64,000 nucleotides of DNA from Noviherbaspirillum suwonense (lineage in GTDB: Bacteria; Pseudomonadota; Gammaproteobacteria; Burkholderiales; Burkholderiaceae_D): contig NZ_FXUL01000018.1 in the NCBI RefSeq assembly GCF_900182955.1, positions 62,001-126,000 on the forward strand, given 5' to 3'. Position 1 is the first letter of the stretch. Every line of letters starts with the position of its first letter. Shown here one piece after another: positions 32,795 through 41,694 of the stretch. The notes under the pieces are model-generated. The model saw only the letters and a program-made list of their open reading frames with translations. It had not been told where the DNA came from and made no database searches. The translations under genes were made by a program, and so were the position numbers.

Positions 32795-35314
32795 ATGAGC
32801 AAGATGCTGATCGTGGCGGAGAAGCCGTCAGTTGCCAAAGATATTGCCGCCGCACTCGGCGGGTTCAGCAAGGTGCAAAACTGGCTGGAGAGTGATACCG
32901 CCATCGTTTCCTGTGCGGTTGGCCACCTGGTCGAACTGTTTGCCCCGGAAGCCGCGACAACGGGCCGCGACTTGTCCTCCCTGCCAATCATCCCGGCACG
33001 ATTTGCCCTGAAGGTGCTGGAGCCAAGCAAGGCCCAATACCTCCTTCTTGAACGGTTGATGGGCAGGGCCGACGTATCGAGCGTGGTCAATGCCTGTGAC
33101 GCCGGGCGGGAAGGCGAACTGATTTTCCGGCTGATCTACGAGAAGGCCCGCTGCAACAAGCTGATGAAACGCATGTGGCTGCAGTCCATGACGCCCGATG
33201 CCATCCGGGATGCGTATGGCGCCATGAAGCCGGGCGCGGCGTATGACAACCTCAGCGATGCCGCCCGCTGCCGCAGCGAAGCGGACTGGGTCGTTGGAAT
33301 CAATGGCTCACGCGGCATATCGGACCTGCGCGGTCGGCAGACGCATCGGCGTCAGATCATGGCGGCCGGCCGGGTCCAGACGCCGACTTTGGCTATCCTT
33401 GTGCACCAGGAACAAAAAATTCGCGGCTTCATTCTCCATGACTACTGGGAAGTGCATGGCACCTTTGGCGTGCAGGCTGGCACCTATGTCGCCAAATGGT
33501 TCAACCCGAATGCAAAAGAAGAGGGCGAGGAAGGCCTGTCGAACCGCTTCACTGTAAATGCGAGGGCAGAGGAGGTCGCCACAAAGTGCCGTGGTGTTGC
33601 GCCCAGTTCTGTCACAGACACCGCCAAGCCTGTATCCAAGGCTGCGCCGCGCCTGTTTGATCTGACCTCGCTGCAACGGGAAGCGAACAAGCGTCTGAAG
33701 TTCTCGGCGAAGAAAACCCTCGATATCGCCCAGGCGCTCTATGAGAAGCACAAGGCAACGACCTATCCGCGTACCGATTCGACCGCCCTGCCGGAAGACT
33801 ATGTGCCGACCGTGGTCAAGACCCTAACTGCATTTGCCGGCACTTCCTATGAAGCCCATGCAAACATGGTCCTGGCCAACAGTTGGATGAATGCTGGCAA
33901 GCGCATCTATGACAACAGCAAGATTTCCGACCACTTTGCCATCGTGCCCACCGGCCTGAAACCGGCCAGTCTAACCGCGGATGAATCAAAGATTTACGAC
34001 ATGGTCGTACGCCGGTTCATTGCTGCATTTTTCCCATCCGCGCAATATCAGCACACGACCCGGATTACCCTAGTGTCAGGCGAATCTTTCAAATCCACTG
34101 GCAAGGTGCTGACCGCGCAGGGTTGGCTGGCCGTTTATGGCGTCGATCTTGACGATGACGGCAAGTCGCCTTCCCTTTGTGTTTACACGCCCGGTGAGAC
34201 GGTGAGCAACAAGGACATCGTCATCAAGGATCTGAAGACCAAGCCGCCCGTACGTTTTACCGAGGCGACGCTGCTGGGCGCCATGGAAAATGCCGGCAAG
34301 CTGGTAGACGATGATGACTTGCGCGACGCGATGAAGGAACGCGGCCTTGGGACGCCGGCGACCCGCGCGGCCACCATCGAAGGGCTGCTGAGTCGTGTGG
34401 ATGGCCGCGGCGAGCCGAAGGAGCCCTACGTCGACCGTAACGACAATTGGCTGGTGCCAACCATAAAAGGCATGGACCTGGTCGAGTTTCTGGATGCGAA
34501 CGGGGTTGATGCGCTGACCTCGCCGCGGCTGACGGGCGAGTGGGAGCAGAAGCTGCGGCAGATGGAAGCCGGGAACTATGCGCGGGACGCTTTCATGAGC
34601 GAGATCGGTGAACTGACACGCACGATCATCGAGGCAATCCGTCAGAAAGCGCCCGCCTTGGCAGTACTACCGGGTTGCGGCTGTCCGAAATGTGGCGCAC
34701 AAATGGTGTCTGGTGGCCCAACCTACGTCTGCCAGACTAGCTGCGGCTTTGCGCTCTGGCGCGAGATCGCCGGACGCATGTTCAGCGACGAGGAAATTAC
34801 GCAGCTGCTTGTCGATCGGCAGACACCGACCCTTGAAGGCTTCCTGTCCAAGAAGAAGGCCCCGTTCGCTGCCAGCCTGAAGATGAACGCCGAGTTCAAG
34901 CTCGACTTTGTGTTCATTGACGACGACGAGACGGCGCACCGCAACTCGCTGGACGCCTCCGGCAACTCGGTCACATGCCCCGCCTGCAAGAGCCTCATGA
35001 AGCGCATCAAGGGCAAAAAAGGCTGGTTCTGGGCGTGCACCAACCGGGATGCCGAGTGCAAGAAAACCATGAACGATGAAAACGGCCATGCGGTCGCTAC
35101 CAGTGCCGGCACGAGCCTGAGCAATGGCACGACTGTCGCCTGCACAGCGTGTGCCAAGCCGATGCGGCGCATCAAAGGTGCCAAGTCCTACTTCTGGGGC
35201 TGCACCGGCTATGCCGACGGATGCCGGACCACCATGGAAGACAAGGACGGCAAACCCGTTGCCAGGCAATCCAAACCAACTACCGTGCAGCAAGCTGCAG
35301 GAGCGTTCCTATGA
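32795..35314 (+). CDS. topB: DNA topoisomerase III
   Basis: GAGG precedes the ATG. The 839-residue type IA topoisomerase opens with the TOPRIM domain (LIVAEKPSVAKDIAAALGG; NACDAGREGELIFRLIYE at about 91-108). The catalytic tyrosine lies in TYPRTDS, Tyr324. The C-terminus carries three zinc-ribbon segments: CGCPKCG...CGF, CPACKSLM...C, and CTACAKPM...C, the last two near-repeats of each other (MKRIKGKKGWFWAC and MRRIKGAKSYFWGC). It decatenates and passes single strands, a function conserved in large plasmids and integrative elements next to the relaxase. Its stop overlaps the traI start as ATGA. Confidence 0.95.
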   Translation: MSKMLIVAEKPSVAKDIAAALGGFSKVQNWLESDTAIVSCAVGHLVELFAPEAATTGRDLSSLPIIPARFALKVLEPSKAQYLLLERLMGRADVSSVVNACDAGREGELIFRLIYEKARCNKLMKRMWLQSMTPDAIRDAYGAMKPGAAYDNLSDAARCRSEADWVVGINGSRGISDLRGRQTHRRQIMAAGRVQTPTLAILVHQEQKIRGFILHDYWEVHGTFGVQAGTYVAKWFNPNAKEEGEEGLSNRFTVNARAEEVATKCRGVAPSSVTDTAKPVSKAAPRLFDLTSLQREANKRLKFSAKKTLDIAQALYEKHKATTYPRTDSTALPEDYVPTVVKTLTAFAGTSYEAHANMVLANSWMNAGKRIYDNSKISDHFAIVPTGLKPASLTADESKIYDMVVRRFIAAFFPSAQYQHTTRITLVSGESFKSTGKVLTAQGWLAVYGVDLDDDGKSPSLCVYTPGETVSNKDIVIKDLKTKPPVRFTEATLLGAMENAGKLVDDDDLRDAMKERGLGTPATRAATIEGLLSRVDGRGEPKEPYVDRNDNWLVPTIKGMDLVEFLDANGVDALTSPRLTGEWEQKLRQMEAGNYARDAFMSEIGELTRTIIEAIRQKAPALAVLPGCGCPKCGAQMVSGGPTYVCQTSCGFALWREIAGRMFSDEEITQLLVDRQTPTLEGFLSKKKAPFAASLKMNAEFKLDFVFIDDDETAHRNSLDASGNSVTCPACKSLMKRIKGKKGWFWACTNRDAECKKTMNDENGHAVATSAGTSLSNGTTVACTACAKPMRRIKGAKSYFWGCTGYADGCRTTMEDKDGKPVARQSKPTTVQQAAGAFL

Positions 35315-38028
35315 ACCAAAGAAATCCCATCGTCAAAGCGACTTTCATTGTGTTTGCAACCATTTGGATTGCAATGAACCTCTACACCCTGATCACGGAC
35401 CCGGTTTTTTTCTGGGGAAACATTCCGAACATGGTGCACGGGGCATTTGTCACCCTGGTAGGCTGCGTGATGGGTGTTGTTATTACAGCCGGGCTGATTC
35501 TTCTTGAACGGTCGCTGGCGCAGATGCGGCTGCAGGGCGGCTCCTTCAATGGCATTACGTCCTCGATCGGCCCCGTTCCCATCCTGGCGCCGCCGGCCAA
35601 GCGATCAAAAGCAAAGGAATGCTTGCCTATTGAGAGCCAGCGGGTCAAACAATGGATTGAGGCGAACAAGACCACCAATCCGGCCCACGTCACCCTGTTT
35701 ATGGCCGTCTGGCAAACGCTGTCTGCGCACAAGACCCATCCGGCAAGTCATCGCAAGGGGGGCCATGGCGGAAGAACGCTTGCGCAGCACTGCATGGCCG
35801 TAGCCGATACCGCCCTCGAACTCGCGCCAACCTGGTCCTATGATGGCGTCTATATCAAGCGCCCGGGCAAGTCACCCAAGCTGATCATTGCCAAGCGCGA
35901 CGCCAACTATGTGTTCGATCCGCTTGACCCCATCATTCCGGTGCTGGCGCTCGCGCATGATCTCGGCAAGATCGAAGCCTACAAGCTGCAGGCGGATGGC
36001 ACCGTACTTACCAGCGAGACCGGTACGGAGCAGGACGATGCCGGCGTCGAGCACGACCGGCTTGGTTCCCGCATACTGGCGCGCATTAGCGAGTTCTGGG
36101 AGCTTCCACCCAACGATACCCGTGCCTTGTCGCGCGTTATTTCGCACTACCACCACCCCAGCGACTTCCCAGTCGATAAGGATGGGCTTTCCATTGGTGA
36201 CCGGGTAACGGCGTTGATGGAATTTCTGATCCTGGCCGACAAGACGACTGGCCAGCGTGAAAGCGGCATAAGTGCAGCCATCGCGAACGAGGACACGATT
36301 TCCGAAACTGAAGCGGAAGAAATCTATGCGGCTCTGGTAGCTTGCCTCACTGAGCAAGGCAGGATCAATGGTACCGGCGACAGAGATACGGATAGAGCTT
36401 TCAAAATTGGTCAAAAGCATGGCAACGTTGTGTATATGCGGGAAGAGCCGCTTCTTGCTGCCATGTGCAGAAAGCTTGGCGTATCAGTTGAACTCGGCAG
36501 GGGACGATTAATTCTGCTAAATCGCATCCTGCATGTACTTCAGGAAAAATCCCTGTTGACCACTTCGCACAATGGCGTCGACTTCAATAACTACCTACCT
36601 CTGTATCAGGTTCGATTCTTCCACAGCGAAACCTCTGCCGTTTTAGCTGACTGGCACCAGACGATCGTCATTGCTCCAACTGCCAAGCACAGGGAGCTTA
36701 TCTCGCTTGTGGACATGCCGGGCCTTACTACTCTTGCCAAGATAGTAAGCCCGTATTTCGGGCATCTGAACCAGATTCCGGATCCGACGAAACTTTTGGA
36801 GATGGTCGAGAATGCATTTGGTCAAGACGTGCTTCTGCTTGTACGCAAAGGAATTACGGGTGCAAGTCGCCATGAGATACGTTCTAGCCGCGGTGCAGCT
36901 TCAGATCAGGAAGAAACTTTGGTAGTCCCAAATCCTGTTACCACGGCCGTAATTGGTGACGCTGATATGCAGAAAAATAGGAGTGATTTGCCCTCCGTTG
37001 CTCATGCGCCTTCTCAATGCCTTGCTCCTGAGCCGTCTACCTCATCAACAGGCTCGCCATTACTGCCAGCCAAATCGGAATCCGTACCCTTGGCCACTCT
37101 ATCTTCACCAGCGGCCAGCAAACATGCGATAGATTGGGAGGAGCTTGATAAGGAAGTAAAGGATGGTGGATTCGACGCAACTGGAGACATCACGGTTAAG
37201 CCGGACGACGCCCCCTGCGCAAGTGACATCGAAAATTTCGAACTACCCGATGTTGGGTCGGATGGAAAAGATGGCGGAGATCTGGGATTGCTTGAGGTTG
37301 AAGTCGCGTGCGATATCGGCATGGAGGACCTTGACCTGGTTGCAGGCAAAGGAGAAACAGGTGATTCCTCGTCAGACGTGGCCGATTCCTTTGCCTCGCC
37401 TGAGTTACCTGCGGCGTTAGATCAACCATCCCTCTCGGAGTCGCCGGTTTCTGCTGACCAGCAGGGCACAGGGGTTTCTGATGCATTAGGTATTCCTAAG
37501 AATCATGATCTCGGAAAGGCTGTTAAGGATGCTCCAACAGAGCCGGTCTCCAAATACAAGAAACAAAAACAGGACGAGCGCAACACTGAGAATCTGGGAA
37601 AGTTACAGCAAGCTGGCGACCCATCACAGTTCATTCAAAATTTGGCTACTGCAAAGTCAAAAAAGAAGGCAGGGGATGGATTACTGGTTTTTCTCGGTGC
37701 TGGCAATGATCCAAAACCGTTGCAGAAGACGAATGGTAATGGCAAGGGTACGAATGCGGAATCAACCACACCTGAGGAAGCTGACCAATTTAGGCAAGTG
37801 CTGACCTATGAAACGTTTCAAAAGCTCATTCAGCGCGCGGTACAGGGGGGCACACTTCATTGCCTCGCGACGCTCGAAGGCAAGCACTTTATTCTGCAGT
37901 CCGTCATTGAAAGCGCTTTTCCGGGTACTGATATAGACCAACGCCTACCGGCTTCCTTTGTGGAGCGGCGCTCGACAAGAGCCGGAACCGTCCTTTTAAT
38001 TCCAGTCACCGCGTTGGCAAATGACTGA
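35311..38028 (+). CDS. traI: TraI_2-type (MOBH) conjugative relaxase
   Basis: The ATG at 35311 overlaps the topB stop and has GGAG upstream, so the longer frame from 35149 is rejected. The 905-residue product has two N-terminal membrane segments (about 9-29 and 48-75). The TraI_2 domain follows with GGHGGRTLAQHC near 150-161, LAHDLGKIEAYK near 214 and SHYHHP near 279, i.e. an HD-like metal site typical of MOBH relaxases. A long acidic, low-complexity middle (about 520-820) is followed by a C-terminal TraI_2_C-like winged domain (VLTYETFQKLIQRAV near 830). It would nick at oriT and start transfer. Confidence 0.88.
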   Translation: MNQRNPIVKATFIVFATIWIAMNLYTLITDPVFFWGNIPNMVHGAFVTLVGCVMGVVITAGLILLERSLAQMRLQGGSFNGITSSIGPVPILAPPAKRSKAKECLPIESQRVKQWIEANKTTNPAHVTLFMAVWQTLSAHKTHPASHRKGGHGGRTLAQHCMAVADTALELAPTWSYDGVYIKRPGKSPKLIIAKRDANYVFDPLDPIIPVLALAHDLGKIEAYKLQADGTVLTSETGTEQDDAGVEHDRLGSRILARISEFWELPPNDTRALSRVISHYHHPSDFPVDKDGLSIGDRVTALMEFLILADKTTGQRESGISAAIANEDTISETEAEEIYAALVACLTEQGRINGTGDRDTDRAFKIGQKHGNVVYMREEPLLAAMCRKLGVSVELGRGRLILLNRILHVLQEKSLLTTSHNGVDFNNYLPLYQVRFFHSETSAVLADWHQTIVIAPTAKHRELISLVDMPGLTTLAKIVSPYFGHLNQIPDPTKLLEMVENAFGQDVLLLVRKGITGASRHEIRSSRGAASDQEETLVVPNPVTTAVIGDADMQKNRSDLPSVAHAPSQCLAPEPSTSSTGSPLLPAKSESVPLATLSSPAASKHAIDWEELDKEVKDGGFDATGDITVKPDDAPCASDIENFELPDVGSDGKDGGDLGLLEVEVACDIGMEDLDLVAGKGETGDSSSDVADSFASPELPAALDQPSLSESPVSADQQGTGVSDALGIPKNHDLGKAVKDAPTEPVSKYKKQKQDERNTENLGKLQQAGDPSQFIQNLATAKSKKKAGDGLLVFLGAGNDPKPLQKTNGNGKGTNAESTTPEEADQFRQVLTYETFQKLIQRAVQGGTLHCLATLEGKHFILQSVIESAFPGTDIDQRLPASFVERRSTRAGTVLLIPVTALAND

Positions 38029-38326
38029 CCTACCTAAAGATATTGCGTGTGGAGCATCCGGGCATCTGAGAATTCAGATGCCCGGCGTCACCGCCTGGAT
38101 AGATTCCCTGCGAGAAGCCTTCGGTAAGGAGATGGTCGATCAAATGATTCGAACTGGTCTAAGAGAGGGAACATTCTGGGCTGTAGAGAACGGCTTGGTG
38201 GTTGGCCGGCCGCCGGTAGCCGTACTCGACAAACACTTTACAGAATTGAACAATTCTGCCCCGTCCACTAAAGAGCCAGCGCAGGCTCAGTTGCCGCCGT
38301 CAATAGACCGGCGTTGGCCTGTCTAA
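38021..38326 (+). CDS. Small protein coupled to the relaxase
   Basis: The 101-residue product overlaps traI by 8 bp. It has a helical part (VTAWIDSLREAFGKEMVDQM) and a motif FWAVENGLVVGRPPVA near 52-67, then a Pro/Ala/Gln-rich tail. No Cys cluster, signal or membrane segment is present. Overlap with traI suggests a relaxosome accessory, but no family is recognised. Confidence 0.55.
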   Translation: MTDLPKDIACGASGHLRIQMPGVTAWIDSLREAFGKEMVDQMIRTGLREGTFWAVENGLVVGRPPVAVLDKHFTELNNSAPSTKEPAQAQLPPSIDRRWPV

Positions 38327-38404
38327 ACTCTGTCAACTACCCCGGCCTAAGGCCGGAGCTTGAAAGGGAACCAGAGAGCTCGGTTGACCAGACGAAGCGG
38401 TAAT

Positions 38405-38439
38405 GAAAACCCCCGACGTCAGCTCGACTATCGGGGGTT
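38405..38439 (-). terminator. Terminator for the minus-strand DUF1640-like gene
   Basis: On the minus strand, AACCCCCGA / TCGGGGGTT forms a stem followed by TTCATTA. It is 15 bases past the stop of the coiled-coil gene and also separates it from the convergent traI operon. Confidence 0.65.
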
Positions 38440-38453
38440 GGAAAAGTTATAGC

Positions 38454-38828
38454 TTAGAAAAAGCTTCTGGCTACGAGCGATACGACACCGACTACTATGG
38501 TGCCCGTCATCCACTGCATTACTTTCAGATCAGACCGGACGTGAACAAACTCTGCGCGCATCTCAGATTTCACTGCAGTCAAATCGCTTCTAAGCGTACT
38601 GACGTCGTTCTTGACCCCATTAATTTCTTCTTTCGTCGATAGCCGTAGCTCGTTGATCATTCCTTTGAGTTCACTGATGTCTTCTTTGGTAGCAAGGGTG
38701 GTGGAAGTCGATTGCTCTAGCGCAGTTGACAAAGCTTCGGCGCTCGCCTTGGCATGTGCTTCAGGCATGCCGGCGGACCTAAGTTTCTCGACGTAACGCA
38801 AGGTATCGAATTGGATTGTCATACTCAT
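38454..38828 (-). CDS. DUF1640/CCDC90-like coiled-coil membrane protein
   Basis: The 124-residue protein opens FDTLRYVEKLRSAGMPEAHAKA, followed by a long heptad-rich coiled coil (about 35-100, LATKEDISELKGMINELRLS) and a C-terminal hydrophobic segment (about 105-122). This is the layout of DUF1640/CCDC90 proteins: an LxAGxxxxQA-type opening, a coiled coil and a membrane anchor. Bacterial members are widespread in accessory DNA with no firm function. It marks the start of the accessory island after the relaxase operon. Confidence 0.72.
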   Translation of the reverse strand: MSMTIQFDTLRYVEKLRSAGMPEAHAKASAEALSTALEQSTSTTLATKEDISELKGMINELRLSTKEEINGVKNDVSTLRSDLTAVKSEMRAEFVHVRSDLKVMQWMTGTIVVGVVSLVARSFF

Positions 38829-39410
38829 ATCTTATTCCTAAATAAAAGGTTTCGCAAAATCCCTTTAACAAGAGTTTTAACCGCCAGCAAAAGTACTGCC
38901 AGTTCTCCATGGTTGATCGGGTGCAGGGTTATGAAAGACATGAGAATCTAATTTAGTTCGAATTACGTATATCGAAAACCTCGTCGTCGATGCGCTCAAG
39001 CGGCGATTATCGCAGTCTCTAGGACTGGCCTACCAGTCAGCCGCAGGCGGACTTAAAAAAGCTGCAGGGATGAATCTTTCATAAATGAGCGACTGATAAC
39101 CCTAATTATCAGTCCCTCATGCTGAAACGGAACGGTAGATGAATTCGCCACAGACCCATCTCGGCTGTGCCACCTGAGTGGCCGTTGCTATCGGGTGCAC
39201 CGGTGCCCGGCATTTGGTCGCCTCGGTAAGGCTCGTGCCGCGCATTCTTAATTCAATCACGCCGCCAGCCAACTGGCGATGTTGGATTGGGACACGTCGT
39301 GTCGGCTCGACCGGGAAGCGCCGGCGTTCGGCCGAGCAAAATACAGGGATCGCTTTTGATGGCACATCGCTTTTGCTGTAGCGTGGGCAACTACAACTAT
39401 TCAATGGGTA
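38829..39410. other. Gene-poor stretch
   Basis: About 580 bases without a gene that I can support. A 95-codon minus-strand frame (39117-39404) is open, but it has no ribosome site, no recognisable motif and an odd composition, so it is not called. The left part is AT-rich and includes the upstream region of the coiled-coil gene. Confidence 0.5.
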
Positions 39411-39426
39411 TATAATTCATTTGAAT
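39411..39426 (+). promoter_or_regulatory. -10 box overlapped by a palindrome upstream of the zeta-toxin module
   Basis: TATAAT (39411-39416) overlaps the perfect palindrome ATTCA-TT-TGAAT (39415-39426), 22 bases before the first gene of the module. This layout is usual for autoregulated toxin-antitoxin promoters. No good -35 is seen. Confidence 0.45.
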
Positions 39427-39448
39427 ATATTGAAACAGCGAGTGCAAA

Positions 39449-39706
39449 ATGAAGTCGAAAGTGATGCAACGCAACTCCCGGCGCTTCCTGAAAATCGGTT
39501 TGCTGCGGGAAAGCTCGCCGGTTTTAGGTTCGACTGCCGGCGTCTGGGACCAAGCATTGAAGGGCAATTTGGCGACCAGCCTGCAAGAAGTGCGCCGTCG
39601 CGTGATGGCTGTGCGCGTGCAGGGTGTGACGAATCAGCCCGCCCCAGCAGAAGCACCGACCGATGTTGCCAGCACCGTACGGCGTCGCACCTTGGCGCGC
39701 GGTTAA
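39449..39706 (+). CDS. Small basic protein upstream of the zeta toxin (possible antitoxin)
   Basis: The 85-residue protein is basic at both ends (MKSKVMQRNSRRF, VRRRTLARG) and has a helical middle (AGVWDQALKGNLATSLQEVRRR). It precedes the zeta-type toxin gene on the same strand by 78 bases. That spacing contains a terminator-like hairpin, so the two may be uncoupled. It does not look like the known epsilon antitoxin. Antitoxin function is suggested only by position and by the palindromic promoter. Confidence 0.5.
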   Translation: MKSKVMQRNSRRFLKIGLLRESSPVLGSTAGVWDQALKGNLATSLQEVRRRVMAVRVQGVTNQPAPAEAPTDVASTVRRRTLARG

Positions 39707-39741
39707 TACTTCCAGTCGGAACACTATTCCTGATAAACGAG

Positions 39742-39768
39742 AAACGCGGCCTAGCCGCGTTTTTCTTT
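39742..39768 (+). terminator. Terminator between the small gene and the zeta toxin
   Basis: Stem AAACGCGG / CCGCGTTT, loop CCTAG, followed by TTCTTTT. Confidence 0.8.
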
Positions 39769-39784
39769 TCCCCTACTTGCTTCT

Positions 39785-40720
39785 ATGGTTACTTCTGCCC
39801 AAGATGCGCCGTTCGTCATTATCTTTGCAGGTCCGAATGGCAGCGGCAAGACGAGCTTAATCGATGAGGTGCGGAACACAGGCTTGGCAGCCCTCGGCGA
39901 TGTCTTCCCAGTACCGGAATACTTCATCAATCCAGATCAGGTAGCGAAAGATCTGGAAGGAGAGTTCGCCACGCAGGAGGAACGGGATATCGCCGCCCAA
40001 GCGCGCGGCATTGCGTTGCGCAAAAAAGCCATTGATGCGCGGCGCTCCTTTGCCTATGAAACGGTAATGTCGCATCCCACCCGTCTTAATGAAATTATTC
40101 AGCTAAAAGAGCAGGGCTACAGGGTATTGCTTACTTTCATTGCAACTGATCATCCAGATATCAACGTGCGCCGGGTCATGGAGCGTTACAGAAGCGGCAC
40201 CACAACCGGTCATTTTGTCCGGGAGGACCGTGTGCGCCAACGCTATTCCCGAGTGATGCAGTTGTTGCCAGCAGCCGCCGAACTGGCTGAGGCGGTCTTC
40301 ATATACGACAATTCAACCGACTTCACCGTACCGAAGCAGGTTGTAGTCGTCACCGCCGAAGATGTCTTGGTCACAGCCTCGCGTCCAGACTGGGTGACCC
40401 GGCATTTCATGAGGCCTGCGGAACAGCGTGCTCTGGAAATCGAAGAATTCCAGGACGTGTACGGAGAAAATCTGATCGAAGCCGATCCCTTGAACGGCAG
40501 CTACGCCGGCAATATCGTCAACTCCACCGATAATTACGCCGCACAGTTTGTTGTTGCGAATGGCGTTGAGGTAGTTGTGTTGCACGATCGCGCCCTGCTC
40601 GATGCTGCATCCGAAAAAGAATCCCATCCGGATGGCCTTACCCAATACCATCCCGGAGAATGGCTGCATATTTCCTATGCCGAGGACCGGGCTCCGATCG
40701 TGCGGCACATGCAAGCATAG
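39785..40720 (+). CDS. Zeta-toxin-like kinase
   Basis: The 311-residue protein begins APFVIIFAGPNGSGKTSLI, with Walker A GPNGSGKT at 16-23. INPDQVAKDLEG near 43, RSFAYETVMSHP near 85 and YRVLLTFIATDHPDINVRRVMERYRSGTT split around 105-135 follow. Walker A, the N-P-D-x-(I/V) segment, the FxxET(V/T) motif and the R-R cluster match zeta toxins, which phosphorylate UDP-N-acetylglucosamine or related sugars. The C-terminal 120 residues extend beyond the minimal toxin fold. No ribosome site is obvious. It may act as a plasmid/element stability or anti-phage module with the small upstream gene. Confidence 0.82.
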   Translation: MVTSAQDAPFVIIFAGPNGSGKTSLIDEVRNTGLAALGDVFPVPEYFINPDQVAKDLEGEFATQEERDIAAQARGIALRKKAIDARRSFAYETVMSHPTRLNEIIQLKEQGYRVLLTFIATDHPDINVRRVMERYRSGTTTGHFVREDRVRQRYSRVMQLLPAAAELAEAVFIYDNSTDFTVPKQVVVVTAEDVLVTASRPDWVTRHFMRPAEQRALEIEEFQDVYGENLIEADPLNGSYAGNIVNSTDNYAAQFVVANGVEVVVLHDRALLDAASEKESHPDGLTQYHPGEWLHISYAEDRAPIVRHMQA

Positions 40721-41060
40721 GCATAGCTATAGGCACCCCGTTCCTCTATCGCGGCATTGAAGTCGACGATACGCTGGATATTACTGAGAAAACCGAAGCT
40801 TGAAAGGCCATAAGCTAGTGTTGAAAGCAAGCGCATTTTGATTAATGGGAGAGTGAGGTGCATGCGATAAAGACTGGAAGCAGACCAAAGCGAAAATGCT
40901 TGAAACGGGCTTCACCATAAAGCGTAGCTTAAAGAATTGCTCAGATTCCGGCCCGTAATTATTTGTCCCTACAGGAGTTAGTGTACCTAACAATAAATTA
41001 AAACTACCTAACTATTAGGCTGTGTTTCCGCTAGAATTGCTTCGCCTAACAGGAGCACAT
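40721..41060. other. Gene-poor stretch with a short open remnant
   Basis: No supported gene. Right after the zeta stop, another frame reads IGTPFLYRGIEVDDTLDITE and then stops, which may be the remnant of a coding end. The rest is AT-rich leader for the lipoprotein gene. Confidence 0.45.
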
Positions 41061-41564
41061 ATGCGATTTTATCAACTTATATCATTCACTGCAGTTATAA
41101 CGTTACTTTTAGCAGGGTGTTCTACCACTGGAGCAATAAAGCCGGTTGCTTCAAGTAAATCCGAATTCGACGGCTCTGTGTACCGCGGTGAGACAACCAT
41201 TATAAACAGTGCTTCGCATGGCGGAGAAGAATATCGGGTGTTCAATCAGGGTGCAACCGGCTTTGTTTCGTTACAAGCTAATCGCGAAAATGCTGAAGAA
41301 CGTGCGTCAAAGTTTTGCACGCAGAAAGGAAAATCAATGCGTTCATTGCGGGAAACCGTTTCAAAGCCACCACATGTTATGGGAAATTTTCCACGTGTAG
41401 AGCTGATTTTCGAATGCACAGAAAATGGTACGCCTGCGGTAGGAAGTGTTGTTGGTGAAGGACGGTTGGCAAGACTTGCGATGCTCAAAAAGCTGCTTGA
41501 CGATGGCACTCTTACTAAAGATGAATTTGAAAAAGAAAAGCAAAAAGTATTGAACTCAAATTAG
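41061..41564 (+). CDS. Lipoprotein with C-terminal SHOCT domain
   Basis: AGGAG lies six bases before the ATG at 41061. The 167-residue product has a lipoprotein signal ending in LLLAGC (Cys20). A beta-rich middle domain has two Cys (SKFCTQK, LIFECTE). A final helical hairpin, LKKLLDDGTLTKDEFEKEK, is the SHOCT (short C-terminal) motif often used as an oligomerisation tag. The gene is AT-rich relative to the backbone and stands alone. Function unknown; an envelope-stress or surface-exclusion-like role cannot be excluded. Confidence 0.75.
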   Translation: MRFYQLISFTAVITLLLAGCSTTGAIKPVASSKSEFDGSVYRGETTIINSASHGGEEYRVFNQGATGFVSLQANRENAEERASKFCTQKGKSMRSLRETVSKPPHVMGNFPRVELIFECTENGTPAVGSVVGEGRLARLAMLKKLLDDGTLTKDEFEKEKQKVLNSN

Positions 41565-41694
41565 AACTTAATACTTGATTCAATTAGAAAGCTAAATTCA
41601 TTTGCTCAATCTTCCTTATGCACTCAGTTCCGGTGTTTGTGAGAGGTATGCTCCTTGAAGAAACTGCATCGAAATAATTCTCAATTTTTGACCA

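Noticed and set aside
35149-35311. N-terminal extension of the relaxase gene
   Set aside because: The extension overlaps topB zinc-ribbon sequence; the ATG at 35311 has a ribosome site and ATGA coupling.
39117-39404. 95-codon minus-strand frame as a gene
   Set aside because: No ribosome site, no recognised motif and unusual composition; evidence too weak to call.
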